A DNA stretch of 64,000 bases from Brevibacillus sp. DP1.3A. Its GTDB lineage: Bacteria > Bacillota > Bacilli > Brevibacillales > Brevibacillaceae. Below are positions 38,034-46,029 of this stretch, piece by piece. Made by a program: the position numbers and the translations under genes. Location: NCBI RefSeq assembly GCF_013284245.2, contig NZ_CP085876.1:1313001-1377000 (forward strand), in the 5' to 3' direction. Every line of letters begins with the position of its first letter. Within the stretch, counting starts at the first letter, position 1. The notes beneath the pieces were generated by a model. The model did no database searches. It saw only the letters and a program-made list of their open reading frames with translations, and was not told the DNA's origin.

Positions 38034-38224
38034 ACCTTGATCGATTCTCAGTAGTAAGTATTCCAGATGCTCAAGAAGCCAAAGTGGTGGACCACTGCGA
38101 TGAATGCGGTGGGGAGATTTTCAAAGGCAACTTAGTTTGGAAAGTCGGTAGTGACATCTTCTGCAGACGTGAATGCATGCTTACAAATATCGGAGCAAAA
38201 ACCATCACTGCTGGGGAGGAATAG
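38024..38224 (+). CDS. Small zinc-ribbon-like phage protein
   Basis: A 66-residue protein starting inside the end of the AbrB-like gene. Cysteines occur at CDECGG (about residues 25-28) and FCRREC (about 47-51), giving a four-cysteine zinc ribbon. Probably cotranscribed with the AbrB-like gene. Function unknown. Confidence 0.6.
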   Translation: MPLNLDRFSVVSIPDAQEAKVVDHCDECGGEIFKGNLVWKVGSDIFCRRECMLTNIGAKTITAGEE

Positions 38225-38400
38225 GGTACAACGTGGGCTTCGGCCCTGCGTGCAGCTGGTATGAGTTTGTCAGTTGCACGGAGGTTCGAACCTCCAATCA
38301 CATAGCGAGGTCATCGGGATCAGTCAGAGGAGCTGTACGGCTGCCGTAGAGGTTGGGACGGTGGCGGCCTCGTGAACAAAGGCAAAGGGGGTGAACGTGT
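38225..38400 (+). other. Intergenic run of hairpins
   Basis: No frame with an RBS. Hairpins follow one another: GGGC/GCCC around CTTCG (38234-38246), GTGCAGCTG with CAGTTGCAC (38249-38278) and GGAGGTTCGAACCTCC (38280-38295). The last looks like a tRNA T-arm, but its loop is 6 nt and there is no acceptor or anticodon stem. It could be an untranslated leader or a small RNA. Confidence 0.4.
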
Positions 38401-38703
38401 TTGACCTTGGAAGAAAAGATTAGTGGCGTAAAGTACGAGCTTGAGTCCCTCAAAAACGAGCTGGATCACCGATTCAATAATCCAGCAGATATTCTCAACG
38501 CTTTTGCTGATTTTTACAAGAAATTAGACGGAATGATTACTGACATGACTGTAATTGAAGAATCCGTTGAAGAGATTGAGTATCAATTGGAACAGCATCA
38601 AAAAGTAAAAGACTCCGCTGCAACGGAGTCTCAGGAAAGCATTATACACGAATCTGGTAGCTCAAGCATAGCGTTTCAATCACAAGAAATCAAGGGAGGG
38701 TAG
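38401..38703 (+). CDS. Hypothetical coiled-coil phage protein
   Basis: A 100-residue acidic protein from TTG 38401, 8 nt after GGGGGTG. Long helices with heptad character (EEKISGVKYELESLKNELDH, VIEESVEEIEYQLEQHQ) precede a Ser/Glu-rich disordered tail. It directly precedes the Gp157 gene. Function unknown. Confidence 0.6.
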   Translation: MTLEEKISGVKYELESLKNELDHRFNNPADILNAFADFYKKLDGMITDMTVIEESVEEIEYQLEQHQKVKDSAATESQESIIHESGSSSIAFQSQEIKGG

Positions 38704-38706
38704 ATT

Positions 38707-39192
38707 ATGAATTTGTATGAAATGGCAGATCAATACGCTGCTATTTTACAAGTTATAACAGAAGATGAAACGCATTCTGTAGGCTTGGCAGATGCACTTG
38801 AAGCATTGAAGGACGCAATTGAAGTAAAAGCTGAAAACATTGTAAAGATGATGAAAAACATCGATGGCTATATGGAAGTGATTCGGAATGAAGAAAAGCG
38901 TCTTGCTGATCGCCGAAGAACATTGGAAATTCGGCGTGACGGTCTGAAACGTTATCTTGAAGATCAGCTTGGCAAGGCTGGTTTGAATCACATTAAAACG
39001 CCTATCTTTACAGTTTCCTTGCAGAAAAATGCCCCATCAGTCCAAGTGTTGAATGAATCAATCATTCCTTCGAATTATTGGGTGAACACAGCCCCAACCT
39101 TAAACAAGACAATGATATCTGAGTTGCTAAAAAAAGGGGAAGAAATTCCAGGCGTTGCCCTTCATCAGGGGAGTAGCCTTCGGATCCGGTAG
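38707..39192 (+). CDS. Siphovirus Gp157 family protein
   Basis: A 161-residue protein with the Gp157 pattern: MNLYEMADQYAAILQ, an acidic coiled-coil middle with KAENIVKMMKNIDG, RLADRRRTLEIRRDGLKRYL, then IKTPIFTVSLQKNAPSVQVL and IPSNYW at the end. Gp157 proteins occur next to single-strand annealing and replication genes; a role in phage resistance was proposed for the founder. RBS GGGAGGGTAGATT. Confidence 0.88.
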   Translation: MNLYEMADQYAAILQVITEDETHSVGLADALEALKDAIEVKAENIVKMMKNIDGYMEVIRNEEKRLADRRRTLEIRRDGLKRYLEDQLGKAGLNHIKTPIFTVSLQKNAPSVQVLNESIIPSNYWVNTAPTLNKTMISELLKKGEEIPGVALHQGSSLRIR

Positions 39193-39204
39193 GGAGGAGT
39201 CGTT

Positions 39205-40113
39205 ATGTTCACACCGACATTAGCTGTTCGGGAAAAGCTAAAAGGCTGCCTTGCAGTAATTGGAGCTTCTGGCAGTGGTAAAACCCTTTCCTCTCTCTTT
39301 ATTGCCTATGGGATGATGCGGGGAGCGTACCCAGAGCTGGATGAGGCGTCCGTGTGGAAGAAAATCGGGGTTGTCGACACAGAACACAAGCGAGCTCTCC
39401 TGTATGTAGGGACAAGCGTCCAAGACGTTCAGATCGGGCAGTTCTTCCACATTGATTTGCAATCGCCGTATTCAACCGAGCGCTACGAAGCAGCCATAGA
39501 GGCATTAAAAAAAGCTGGTTGTGAGGTTGTTATTGTGGATAGCCTCTCTCATGCCTGGGAAGGTATTGGCGGCATTTTGGACAAGCAGATTGATCTCGGG
39601 GGCAGGTTCCAAGACTGGAAGCCCTTAAAGCCTGTGATTAAAAAATTTGTCCAGACGCTGACCGAAAACGATCTTCATATTATCGGAACCATGCGAACCA
39701 AGCAGGACTATCAAGCTGTTCCGGATGACACTGGACGTTTGCAGATCCGCAAATTAGGACTCAAGCCAATCCAAAAAGATGATCTGGAGTATGAGTTCAT
39801 GATCGTATTTCAAATCGATCAGGACCATAAAGCAGTTACTACAAAGGACAATTCCAATATGTTCGTAGAGCTTGTTGGTGCGCTTACACCTGAACATGGG
39901 ACGAATATTTACAAATGGCTCGAGCTCGGTATTGATGTAAAGGCCGAAGAGGAGAAGCAACGCACAGAAGCAATCGAAAAGGTCAACACAATCCTCAAAA
40001 ATAAGCCTGACGCTATGAAGCAAATCGAACAAATGGAATTTAAGGCCGGAAGAAAACTGGATCAATTCACTTTGGCCATGGCTCAACGAGCCTTGGAGAT
40101 ATTAGGAGGATGA
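39205..40113 (+). CDS. Phage AAA/RecA-like ATPase (AAA_24, Sak-type)
   Basis: A 302-residue ATPase. Walker A is GASGSGKTLSS (about residues 20-28), Walker B-like VVIVDSLSHAWEG (about 110), then DLHIIGTMRTKQDY (sensor) and a Lys/Glu-rich C-terminus. It is a RecA-core protein of the AAA_24 type found with DUF669 proteins in phage recombination/replication modules (Sak4-like). It likely loads or remodels proteins on single-stranded DNA during replication. Confidence 0.85.
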   Translation: MFTPTLAVREKLKGCLAVIGASGSGKTLSSLFIAYGMMRGAYPELDEASVWKKIGVVDTEHKRALLYVGTSVQDVQIGQFFHIDLQSPYSTERYEAAIEALKKAGCEVVIVDSLSHAWEGIGGILDKQIDLGGRFQDWKPLKPVIKKFVQTLTENDLHIIGTMRTKQDYQAVPDDTGRLQIRKLGLKPIQKDDLEYEFMIVFQIDQDHKAVTTKDNSNMFVELVGALTPEHGTNIYKWLELGIDVKAEEEKQRTEAIEKVNTILKNKPDAMKQIEQMEFKAGRKLDQFTLAMAQRALEILGG

Positions 40114-40119
40114 TGATAA

Positions 40120-40563
40120 ATGGGTTTTAAAATCGATCATAGCAGAGCAGGTTCTGATTTCGAACCTATCAAGCCAGGAGAGTACGAAGTAGTTCCAATC
40201 AACTATGAGTTGAAACCCGCAACAGATAGCGGAAACAACCGAATCGTTTTTGACTATGAAATCCGCTCTGACGTGGATCAGCCTTGCCAAGGACAGAAGC
40301 TACTCTATGATAATTTCACCATCACGGAGAATGCCATGTGGAGGATTCAGCAAGCGTCAAAAGCAGCTGGTTTCCCTGACGGCATGGAATTTGCCAATTT
40401 CAAAGAATGGGCGGACACCTTCAAAGGAAAAGCAGTGCGTGTTTACGTTGGTGAAAGAACACATAATGGCAAAAAATATCCGGAAGTAAAACGATTTATG
40501 GAGTCAATAGCAGCTCCAGTTATTGAAGGTAAACCACTGTCCGACAGTGATGTGCCATTTTGA
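40120..40563 (+). CDS. DUF669 protein, candidate phage single-strand DNA-binding protein
   Basis: A 147-residue protein with the DUF669 pattern (GEYEVVPINYELKPATDSGN, IVFDYEIRSD, GKAVRVYVGERTHNGKKYPEV). The C-terminal tip SDSDVPF strongly resembles the acidic-hydrophobic tail of SSB proteins (DDDIPF) that recruits replication enzymes. With the adjacent Sak-like ATPase and primase this supports a single-strand DNA-binding role. That role is inference. Confidence 0.78.
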   Translation: MGFKIDHSRAGSDFEPIKPGEYEVVPINYELKPATDSGNNRIVFDYEIRSDVDQPCQGQKLLYDNFTITENAMWRIQQASKAAGFPDGMEFANFKEWADTFKGKAVRVYVGERTHNGKKYPEVKRFMESIAAPVIEGKPLSDSDVPF

Positions 40564-40626
40564 TCCACACGAAGGAGGGAAGGGGGAGTGAAACTCCCTT
40601 CCTGCAACTGAAAGGGGAATAGACTC

Positions 40627-43026
40627 ATGCATTATGAACTTCATCGAATTCCGAAAGAGCTGCAGGATTCCCCTCAGTGGATTGTTTGGCGATCAGAAAG
40701 TAGGGATGGTAAGCCCACAAAAGTACCGTATCAGACAAATGGAGAACTTGCAAAGTCAAACGATCCTTCCACATGGTCTAGCTTTAATGCTGCCGTCCAG
40801 ACCTTTCCAAATGGTTATGACGGAATCGGATTTATGTTTTCTGAGAATGATCCGTTCATCGGTGTAGACATCGATAAGTGCATGGAAGACGGGGAACTAT
40901 CGGATACCGCCAGAGAAATTGTAGACCTGATGGAAAGTTATACGGAGCTGTCTCCATCGGGCAAGGGTCTACATATCATCGTTCGAGGCGAACTGCCCAA
41001 CGATGTAGCCGGGACTGGTAAAAAGAATCCACAGCTTGGAATTGAAGTCTACCGCCATGGCCGATACTTCACCTTTACGGGAAAGTGTCTCTGGCATCAT
41101 ACCATCGAGGAAAGAACGAACGAGATTCAGCAGCTGTTTGATCGATACTTGGTCAAAGTAGAGTCACCTATTTCAAAGAAGCGACATAGTGAGTCTCAAC
41201 CATCGAATCGATCTAACTCAGAACTGTGGACGAGGATGTTTTCCAGCAAGAACGGCGATGCGATTCAAGCAATGTTTCATGGCGAGCTGATTAACGGAGA
41301 TCATTCAGCAACAGACATGGCTCTCTGTAATCATCTTGCATTTTGGACCAATAAGGATCCCGAGCAGATGGATAGCATGTTTCGTGAGTCTGGCCTGTAT
41401 CGGGAAAAATGGGAAAAGCGTCACTCGTCTGATGGTCGTACATACGGCCAAATGACCATCGATAATGCTATTGATTCCACGCAAACAACTGTTGGCGATC
41501 ATGTTGCTGTGCAGCCGTATGAGATTTTCATTGGTACGGAAGAGTCCAGTTATGAAGAGAGCAATTCATATCAGGGCAAGAACAGACCATTTTTTCGTCT
41601 CTCTGAATTGGGAAATGCTGAACGCCTGGTTTATCATCACGGCGAGCGCCTCCGATATTCCAACGAACTAGGCTGGTTGATCTGGAATGGCAAGTATTGG
41701 AGACAAGATGAAAAGCTTGAGATCGAGTCAATCGCGGCCAAGACGTTAAGGGCACTGTATCAAGAGTGCCGAGAGATTTCAGATGAAGCACTGGCAAAGC
41801 AAATCTACGCCTGGGCAAAACGTTGTGAAAAGCGATCTGTAAGGATGAACAGCATTTTGGACACACGCCCGATGGTGGCTGTTTCCAAGCACGAACTGGA
41901 TAGCCATAATTACCTGTTCAACTGTGAGAATGGTGTCATTGACCTGAAAACGGGCAAGTTGCAGCCGCACTCAAAGGACCTGCTGCTGACAAAGTTGTCC
42001 AATGTGACCTATGAAGAGACGGCAGAATGTCCAAGCTGGAAAGCGTTCATAGAAAGCATTTTTGTTAACGATAAAGGCGAAGTAAACCACGAGATCATCG
42101 ATTTTCTCCAGAAGGCAGTAGGGTATACGCTGACTGGAGATATCTCAGAACAAGTCATGTTTTTTCTATACGGTACAGGGCGAAATGGGAAGTCCACATT
42201 TATCAACACGATTCAGACCTTGCTTGGCGATTACGGGCGACAGACGAACAGTGACACGTTTATCAAAAAGCGTAACGACAATGGGATCAACAACGATATT
42301 GCTCGCCTGGATGGTGCGAGGTTCGTATCAGCTGTGGAGTCAGAAGAAGGGCAGCAGCTCTCGGAGTCATTGGTCAAACAGATCACTGGCGGCGAGAAGA
42401 TGACGGCGCGGTTCATGCGGCAGGAATTTTTCGAATTTACGCCAGAGTTCAAAGTTTTCTTCACCACAAATCACAAACCGATCATCAAGGGATCTGACGA
42501 GGGGATTTGGAGACGGATCCGGCTGATTCCATTCGAAGTGACCATTGCTAAAGAAAAAGTGGATAAGAAGCTACCGGAGAAGCTAGCAAAGGAAATGCCA
42601 GGAATACTTCGTTGGGCTGTGGAGGGCTGCATTCGATGGCAAAAGGAAGGGCTTGGAGAACCGGAGGCGATCCGAGTTGCTACGGAAGGGTATCGAAACG
42701 ACATGGATATTCTGGGGCCTTTTATCGATGAGAAATGTTTGATTCATCCATTGGCCAGAGTGGAAGCCAAAGCCTTATATGAAGAGTACAAAGATTGGTG
42801 TTTCAAAAATGGCGAAATCGAGTTGAAGAACAGAGCATTTTATCGAGCACTTGAAAGCCGTGGTTATAAAAAGGGGAACGGAGCAAAAAACAAAGTTTAC
42901 TTCCTAGAATTGGGTTTAAAAAGAGAAAATTGGGATTTAGTGGGTGATGGGGTTAACGAACGGGTTAACGAAAATCAGTTCATTAACCCAGAAAAAGTCG
43001 TTCCTATTAATCGACAAAAACTCTAG
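40627..43026 (+). CDS. Phage primase-helicase (P4/D5 type)
   Basis: A 799-residue replication protein. The N-terminal part (about 1-185) is a primase-polymerase-like domain (PQWIVWRSESRDGKPTKVPY, IGFMFSENDPFIGVDIDKC, SPSGKGLHIIVRGELP). The C-terminal part is an SF3-type helicase: WRQDEKLEIESI, then Walker A FLYGTGRNGKSTFI (about residue 520), then FFTTNHKPIIKGSDEGIWRR (sensor region) and a D5-like winged end. Iteron-like GGGTTAACGAA motifs are embedded in its last codons. Confidence 0.92.
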   Translation: MHYELHRIPKELQDSPQWIVWRSESRDGKPTKVPYQTNGELAKSNDPSTWSSFNAAVQTFPNGYDGIGFMFSENDPFIGVDIDKCMEDGELSDTAREIVDLMESYTELSPSGKGLHIIVRGELPNDVAGTGKKNPQLGIEVYRHGRYFTFTGKCLWHHTIEERTNEIQQLFDRYLVKVESPISKKRHSESQPSNRSNSELWTRMFSSKNGDAIQAMFHGELINGDHSATDMALCNHLAFWTNKDPEQMDSMFRESGLYREKWEKRHSSDGRTYGQMTIDNAIDSTQTTVGDHVAVQPYEIFIGTEESSYEESNSYQGKNRPFFRLSELGNAERLVYHHGERLRYSNELGWLIWNGKYWRQDEKLEIESIAAKTLRALYQECREISDEALAKQIYAWAKRCEKRSVRMNSILDTRPMVAVSKHELDSHNYLFNCENGVIDLKTGKLQPHSKDLLLTKLSNVTYEETAECPSWKAFIESIFVNDKGEVNHEIIDFLQKAVGYTLTGDISEQVMFFLYGTGRNGKSTFINTIQTLLGDYGRQTNSDTFIKKRNDNGINNDIARLDGARFVSAVESEEGQQLSESLVKQITGGEKMTARFMRQEFFEFTPEFKVFFTTNHKPIIKGSDEGIWRRIRLIPFEVTIAKEKVDKKLPEKLAKEMPGILRWAVEGCIRWQKEGLGEPEAIRVATEGYRNDMDILGPFIDEKCLIHPLARVEAKALYEEYKDWCFKNGEIELKNRAFYRALESRGYKKGNGAKNKVYFLELGLKRENWDLVGDGVNERVNENQFINPEKVVPINRQKL

Positions 43027-43242
43027 GAACCCTTGATACGACTGGTTTTACAAGTCTTCTATTCTATTGATTTTTGATAGTGGGTTAATGAGGGTTAATG
43101 AATTTACCTGTTCCATTCCATAGCAAATAAAACAATAAAAGCTCTGATAATAGCAAAATGGATAACCTTCATTAACCCAAACGCTGAAACCCTTGGTATT
43201 ACTGGATTTTATGGGTTAACGAACGAAAAAACTTATTAACCC
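42950..43242. repeat. Iteron-like GGGTTAAYGAA repeats (candidate replication origin)
   Basis: Plus-strand copies lie at 42950-42960, 42962-42972, 43082-43091, 43092-43102 and 43213-43223. Inverse copies (TTCATTAACCC or close) lie at 42979-42989, 43168-43178 and 43232-43242. The first three are inside the primase coding end and the rest in the 236-nt noncoding gap, which is otherwise AT-rich. The arrangement in clusters and both orientations next to the primase-helicase fits an origin. Confidence 0.7.
43028..43211 (+). repeat. Pair of 23-24-nt direct repeats inside the iteron region
   Basis: AACCCTTGATACGACTGG (43028-43045) and AACCCTTGGTATTACTGG (43188-43205), each followed by a TTTTA stretch, are near-identical copies 160 nt apart. 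They flank the middle iterons. Confidence 0.6.
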
Positions 43243-43262
43243 ATGGCAGGAAGGTGAGCTTT

Positions 43263-43706
43263 ATGCACCCTAAACTGATCTGCGATGAAATGGCAAAGCT
43301 TGGCTCTCCGATCGTCATGGATGGCGGTAACTTATATGTCGAGAATGCTGACAAGGTGCCAGCTCATGATATGGACTTAGCTCGGTCGTATAAAGCGAGA
43401 ATTGTTAAGTACCTCATGGGAACCTATTCAGACAAAGAGCATGCTTTACGGCAGACGAATGACAAAATTATTGCCTTCATGCTAATGGAGAATCAAGACA
43501 AAACCACAGAAATCAAGCTTGATAAGTGGCTGACAACCGATGAGCATTCATATGAGCTTGTGACCAGGTGGTTGCAAAAGCTTGCGGTGAATGGGTGGGT
43601 AGATGCCCAGCAATCAATTGCTAATTACGAAACACTAGAAACTGACAAAATTGCAGTTGAACTATTCGATAGGGCAATGTCTTTTTTCAAGAAGGTGAGA
43701 GCATGA
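43263..43706 (+). CDS. Phage protein with TubC-like N-terminal docking-domain pattern
   Basis: A 147-residue protein starting at ATG 43263 after GGAAGGTG (GTG 43254 is the alternative). Residues about 1-50 (KLICDEMAKLGSPIVMDGGN, LYVENADKVP, YKARIVKYL) have the length and hydrophobic spacing of TubC-like docking domains that precede primase or synthase partners. The C-terminal half is helical with a winged-helix look (KLDKWLTTDEHSYELVTRWL). Function unknown. It lies directly after the putative origin. Confidence 0.55.
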   Translation: MHPKLICDEMAKLGSPIVMDGGNLYVENADKVPAHDMDLARSYKARIVKYLMGTYSDKEHALRQTNDKIIAFMLMENQDKTTEIKLDKWLTTDEHSYELVTRWLQKLAVNGWVDAQQSIANYETLETDKIAVELFDRAMSFFKKVRA

Positions 43707-44236
43707 GTCCATTACATTTCCGGTTTGCGGAAAATGAAATCAAAGCTCTCCTGGACACAATGGTCATGATTGTGGATACCAGGGAGCAAAAGAACCGACA
43801 CATTTTGGAGTATTTCGATAAGAAAAAGGTGCCATACATGCACCGTGGCCTGAAAACAGGGGATTATACTGCGATGCTACCCAAGAATGACGAGCTCGGG
43901 ATTCCGAGAGACTTGTTTCTCCCAGGGCTAATCGAGCGGAAAAATTCGGTCAATGAGTTGGTTGAGTCAATCAAAGATCGGACCCGATTTGAAAACGAGC
44001 TGATCCGGGGAGCGCGGCAGCCGTTTACCATGATCGTGGAAGACGCTGACGGGTACGAGAAAATTCTCAAAGGTGATTACATTTCGAAATACACGCCACA
44101 AGCACTACTCGGCAGCTTGAAAACCTTTGAAGCACGCTATGGATTTACGACTGTATTTCTATCGCCACAATTCAGCGGAAACTATATCTACCACCATTTT
44201 TACTATATGGCAAGAGAAGCCATGAAGGGGGCATAA
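43703..44236 (+). CDS. ERCC4-domain nuclease
   Basis: A 177-residue protein with the XPF/ERCC4 nuclease core: VMIVDTREQKNRHILEYF (metal Asp, about residue 24), GLKTGDYTAML, LIERKNSVNELVESIKDR (catalytic ERK) and FENELIRGARQPFTMIVED. Such phage nucleases process branched or replicating DNA. It overlaps the upstream gene by 4 nt and sits in the replication block. Confidence 0.9.
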   Translation: MSPLHFRFAENEIKALLDTMVMIVDTREQKNRHILEYFDKKKVPYMHRGLKTGDYTAMLPKNDELGIPRDLFLPGLIERKNSVNELVESIKDRTRFENELIRGARQPFTMIVEDADGYEKILKGDYISKYTPQALLGSLKTFEARYGFTTVFLSPQFSGNYIYHHFYYMAREAMKGA

Positions 44237-44239
44237 GGG

Positions 44240-44758
44240 ATGAACGCTGTATTGAGCACCGATGTTGACACACTGGTTCAAAAACACTTACGGTTCGTCC
44301 ACCATATCCTTAAAAGGTATTATCCACCTGCAGGCTATGACTACGATGACCTATTTCAAATCGGATGCATTGGGCTTGTCAAAGCAGCGCAGAAGTTTGA
44401 TCCAACATTGGGATTTAAATTCACAAGCTTTGCAGGACACTGGATTGAAAACGAGCTAAGAAAAACTATCCGTTTAGAAATGGCAGTGAAGAGAACGGGA
44501 GAAGTAGTTTCGATGGATTGGGAAAGCGAAGGAGAAGATGGTTCACTACTGGATTTGCTTGCAACCTACGATTCAGTAGAGGAAGAGGTTGAAGCCAAAT
44601 GGATGTGCTCGGAGTTGATCCGTCAAGAGCCAGCCATCACTATGCTTGCTTTGGAAGGGTACACGCAAAAAGAGATTGGACGAAAGCTAGGGATGAGCCA
44701 AGTCAACGTGTCTAGGAAAATAAAAAACATCAAAAATGTTGCAATAGGCTTGTGCTGA
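44240..44758 (+). CDS. Phage-encoded sigma-70 family factor
   Basis: A 172-residue protein with region 2 (FVHHILKRYYPPAGYDYDDL, FQIGCIGLVKAAQKFDP, FKFTSFAGHWIENELRKTIR) and region 4 (MLALEGYTQKEIGRKLGMSQ, VNVSRKIKNI). Likely directs host RNA polymerase to phage middle or late promoters. No anti-sigma partner is visible. ATG 44240 follows GAAGGGGGC. Confidence 0.85.
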   Translation: MNAVLSTDVDTLVQKHLRFVHHILKRYYPPAGYDYDDLFQIGCIGLVKAAQKFDPTLGFKFTSFAGHWIENELRKTIRLEMAVKRTGEVVSMDWESEGEDGSLLDLLATYDSVEEEVEAKWMCSELIRQEPAITMLALEGYTQKEIGRKLGMSQVNVSRKIKNIKNVAIGLC

Positions 44759-44765
44759 TTCAGTC

Positions 44766-45329
44766 ATGGTAAGCAAAGCGAGATTTGTTGGACGAACTAG
44801 TCGCCGTGGTGATATCCGGTTTCCACATAACGAAGAGGCTATGGAGCCGAGCGAGGTTATAACCTATCGGCTCTCTCCAGAGGAAATGGAACGTCTCATG
44901 AAGGGAGATAAGACTACGATGGGTGCAGCTCCTAAAACAAAGAAGGATTTGACCAAGGATGTATACCTGAAATTGATCAAACAAGGCAAACTCGATTCGC
45001 ATATTCGCAAGGAATACGGTCTCTCCAGTTGGACGCAATTGAAACGGATGAAAGAAAACTGGGGGATTGCGGGAGGATCTGGAGCAGAAGAAAAACAAGT
45101 AGCTGTTCCTGTAGAAACTTCGCTGGAACAGGTCATGGCAAGAATGGACGAAATGGCTGCTGAACATGCAGAAACAAAAAAACAGCTGAACGGGATCGGG
45201 GAGATCCTCACTCAGCTGACACAAAAAATAAATTCACCTAACACCCAGTATATCCAAAATGATGGCGAAAAGTCCAATGATCAGCAAGTAAACGAATTGA
45301 TCCGGAAGCTTTTGAAGGAACTGCTTTAG
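44766..45329 (+). CDS. Hypothetical phage protein with helical C-terminus
   Basis: A 187-residue protein with no RBS-supported start: ATG 44766 is used, and ATG 44841 is an alternative. It has a middle stretch resembling short HTH-like helices (LTKDVYLKLIKQGKLDSHIR, EYGLSSWTQLKRMKENWGI) and a C-terminal coiled coil (EQVMARMDEMAAEHAETKKQ). No family recognised. Confidence 0.6.
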   Translation: MVSKARFVGRTSRRGDIRFPHNEEAMEPSEVITYRLSPEEMERLMKGDKTTMGAAPKTKKDLTKDVYLKLIKQGKLDSHIRKEYGLSSWTQLKRMKENWGIAGGSGAEEKQVAVPVETSLEQVMARMDEMAAEHAETKKQLNGIGEILTQLTQKINSPNTQYIQNDGEKSNDQQVNELIRKLLKELL

Positions 45330-45365
45330 GTACTCATCACACGATTTGTTAAGGGGGGAACAGAT

Positions 45366-45545
45366 ATGCGGAATCTGAGCAAAGATGAAGTGATTGACTT
45401 CTTAAAACAAGCAAGACCTGATCTAACTGAGGAAGACTGGAAAGAAGCAGACTTGATTACGGTTCTCTCTTGGGCTTTACCGACATATTATTCGTGGCTT
45501 AATAACGGACATATTTCTCGAAAGTTCACATTCGACAAAGACTGA
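45366..45545 (+). CDS. Small hypothetical phage protein
   Basis: A 59-residue frame with RBS AGGGGGG before ATG 45366. Helical, with two Trp/Tyr-rich segments (DWKEADLITVLSWALPTYYS, WLNNGHISRKF). No family recognised. Confidence 0.65.
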   Translation: MRNLSKDEVIDFLKQARPDLTEEDWKEADLITVLSWALPTYYSWLNNGHISRKFTFDKD

Positions 45546-45586
45546 GTTATCACAACAATCGATTTGTTAAATAGGGAGTGATAGGC

Positions 45587-45994
45587 GTGCGCGAAATCAA
45601 GTTTCGGGTGTGGGACAAGCAGAATAAAACGATGATCTACCAAAAGCCACTGAGCCTTACTAAGTTCATGATTACAATCGATGGCGACTTTGGATGGTTT
45701 GATTTCGAAAGACAGATTTGGAGCGGCGTGATGCCGAAAGCGTTTATTGAGCTACAGCAATTTACAGGCATACATGACAAGAACGGTCAGGAGATTTACG
45801 AAGGGGACATTATTGAGGCAGGGCATGACGATGGAGCCGTATATCTCGAAGTAGCATACGACCAAGAACACGCCAGGTATGTTTTTATCGATCGTGAAGA
45901 GGATGAGTGGCTGGATTCATATGAGTGGGATGAATTCGAAATAATCGTAAAAGGCAACATCTACGAAAATCAGGAGCTTCTGCCAGCAATTTAA
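45587..45994 (+). CDS. YopX family phage protein
   Basis: A 135-residue protein with the YopX hallmarks: an N-terminal EIKFRVWDKQNKTM and QQFTGIHDKNGQEIYEGDII in the middle, with a C-terminal IIVKGNIYENQELL. GTG 45587 follows ATAGGGAG; GTG 45578 is too close to it. Function of the family is unknown; it is common in Firmicutes prophages. Confidence 0.9.
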   Translation: MREIKFRVWDKQNKTMIYQKPLSLTKFMITIDGDFGWFDFERQIWSGVMPKAFIELQQFTGIHDKNGQEIYEGDIIEAGHDDGAVYLEVAYDQEHARYVFIDREEDEWLDSYEWDEFEIIVKGNIYENQELLPAI

Positions 45995-46029
45995 CACAAC
46001 ATTACATTTGAAAATAGGAGGATTATCCG

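Noticed and set aside
38280-38295. tRNA gene suggested by GGAGGTTCGAACCTCC
   Set aside because: T-loop is 6 nt, and no D-arm, anticodon arm or acceptor stem can be paired around it.
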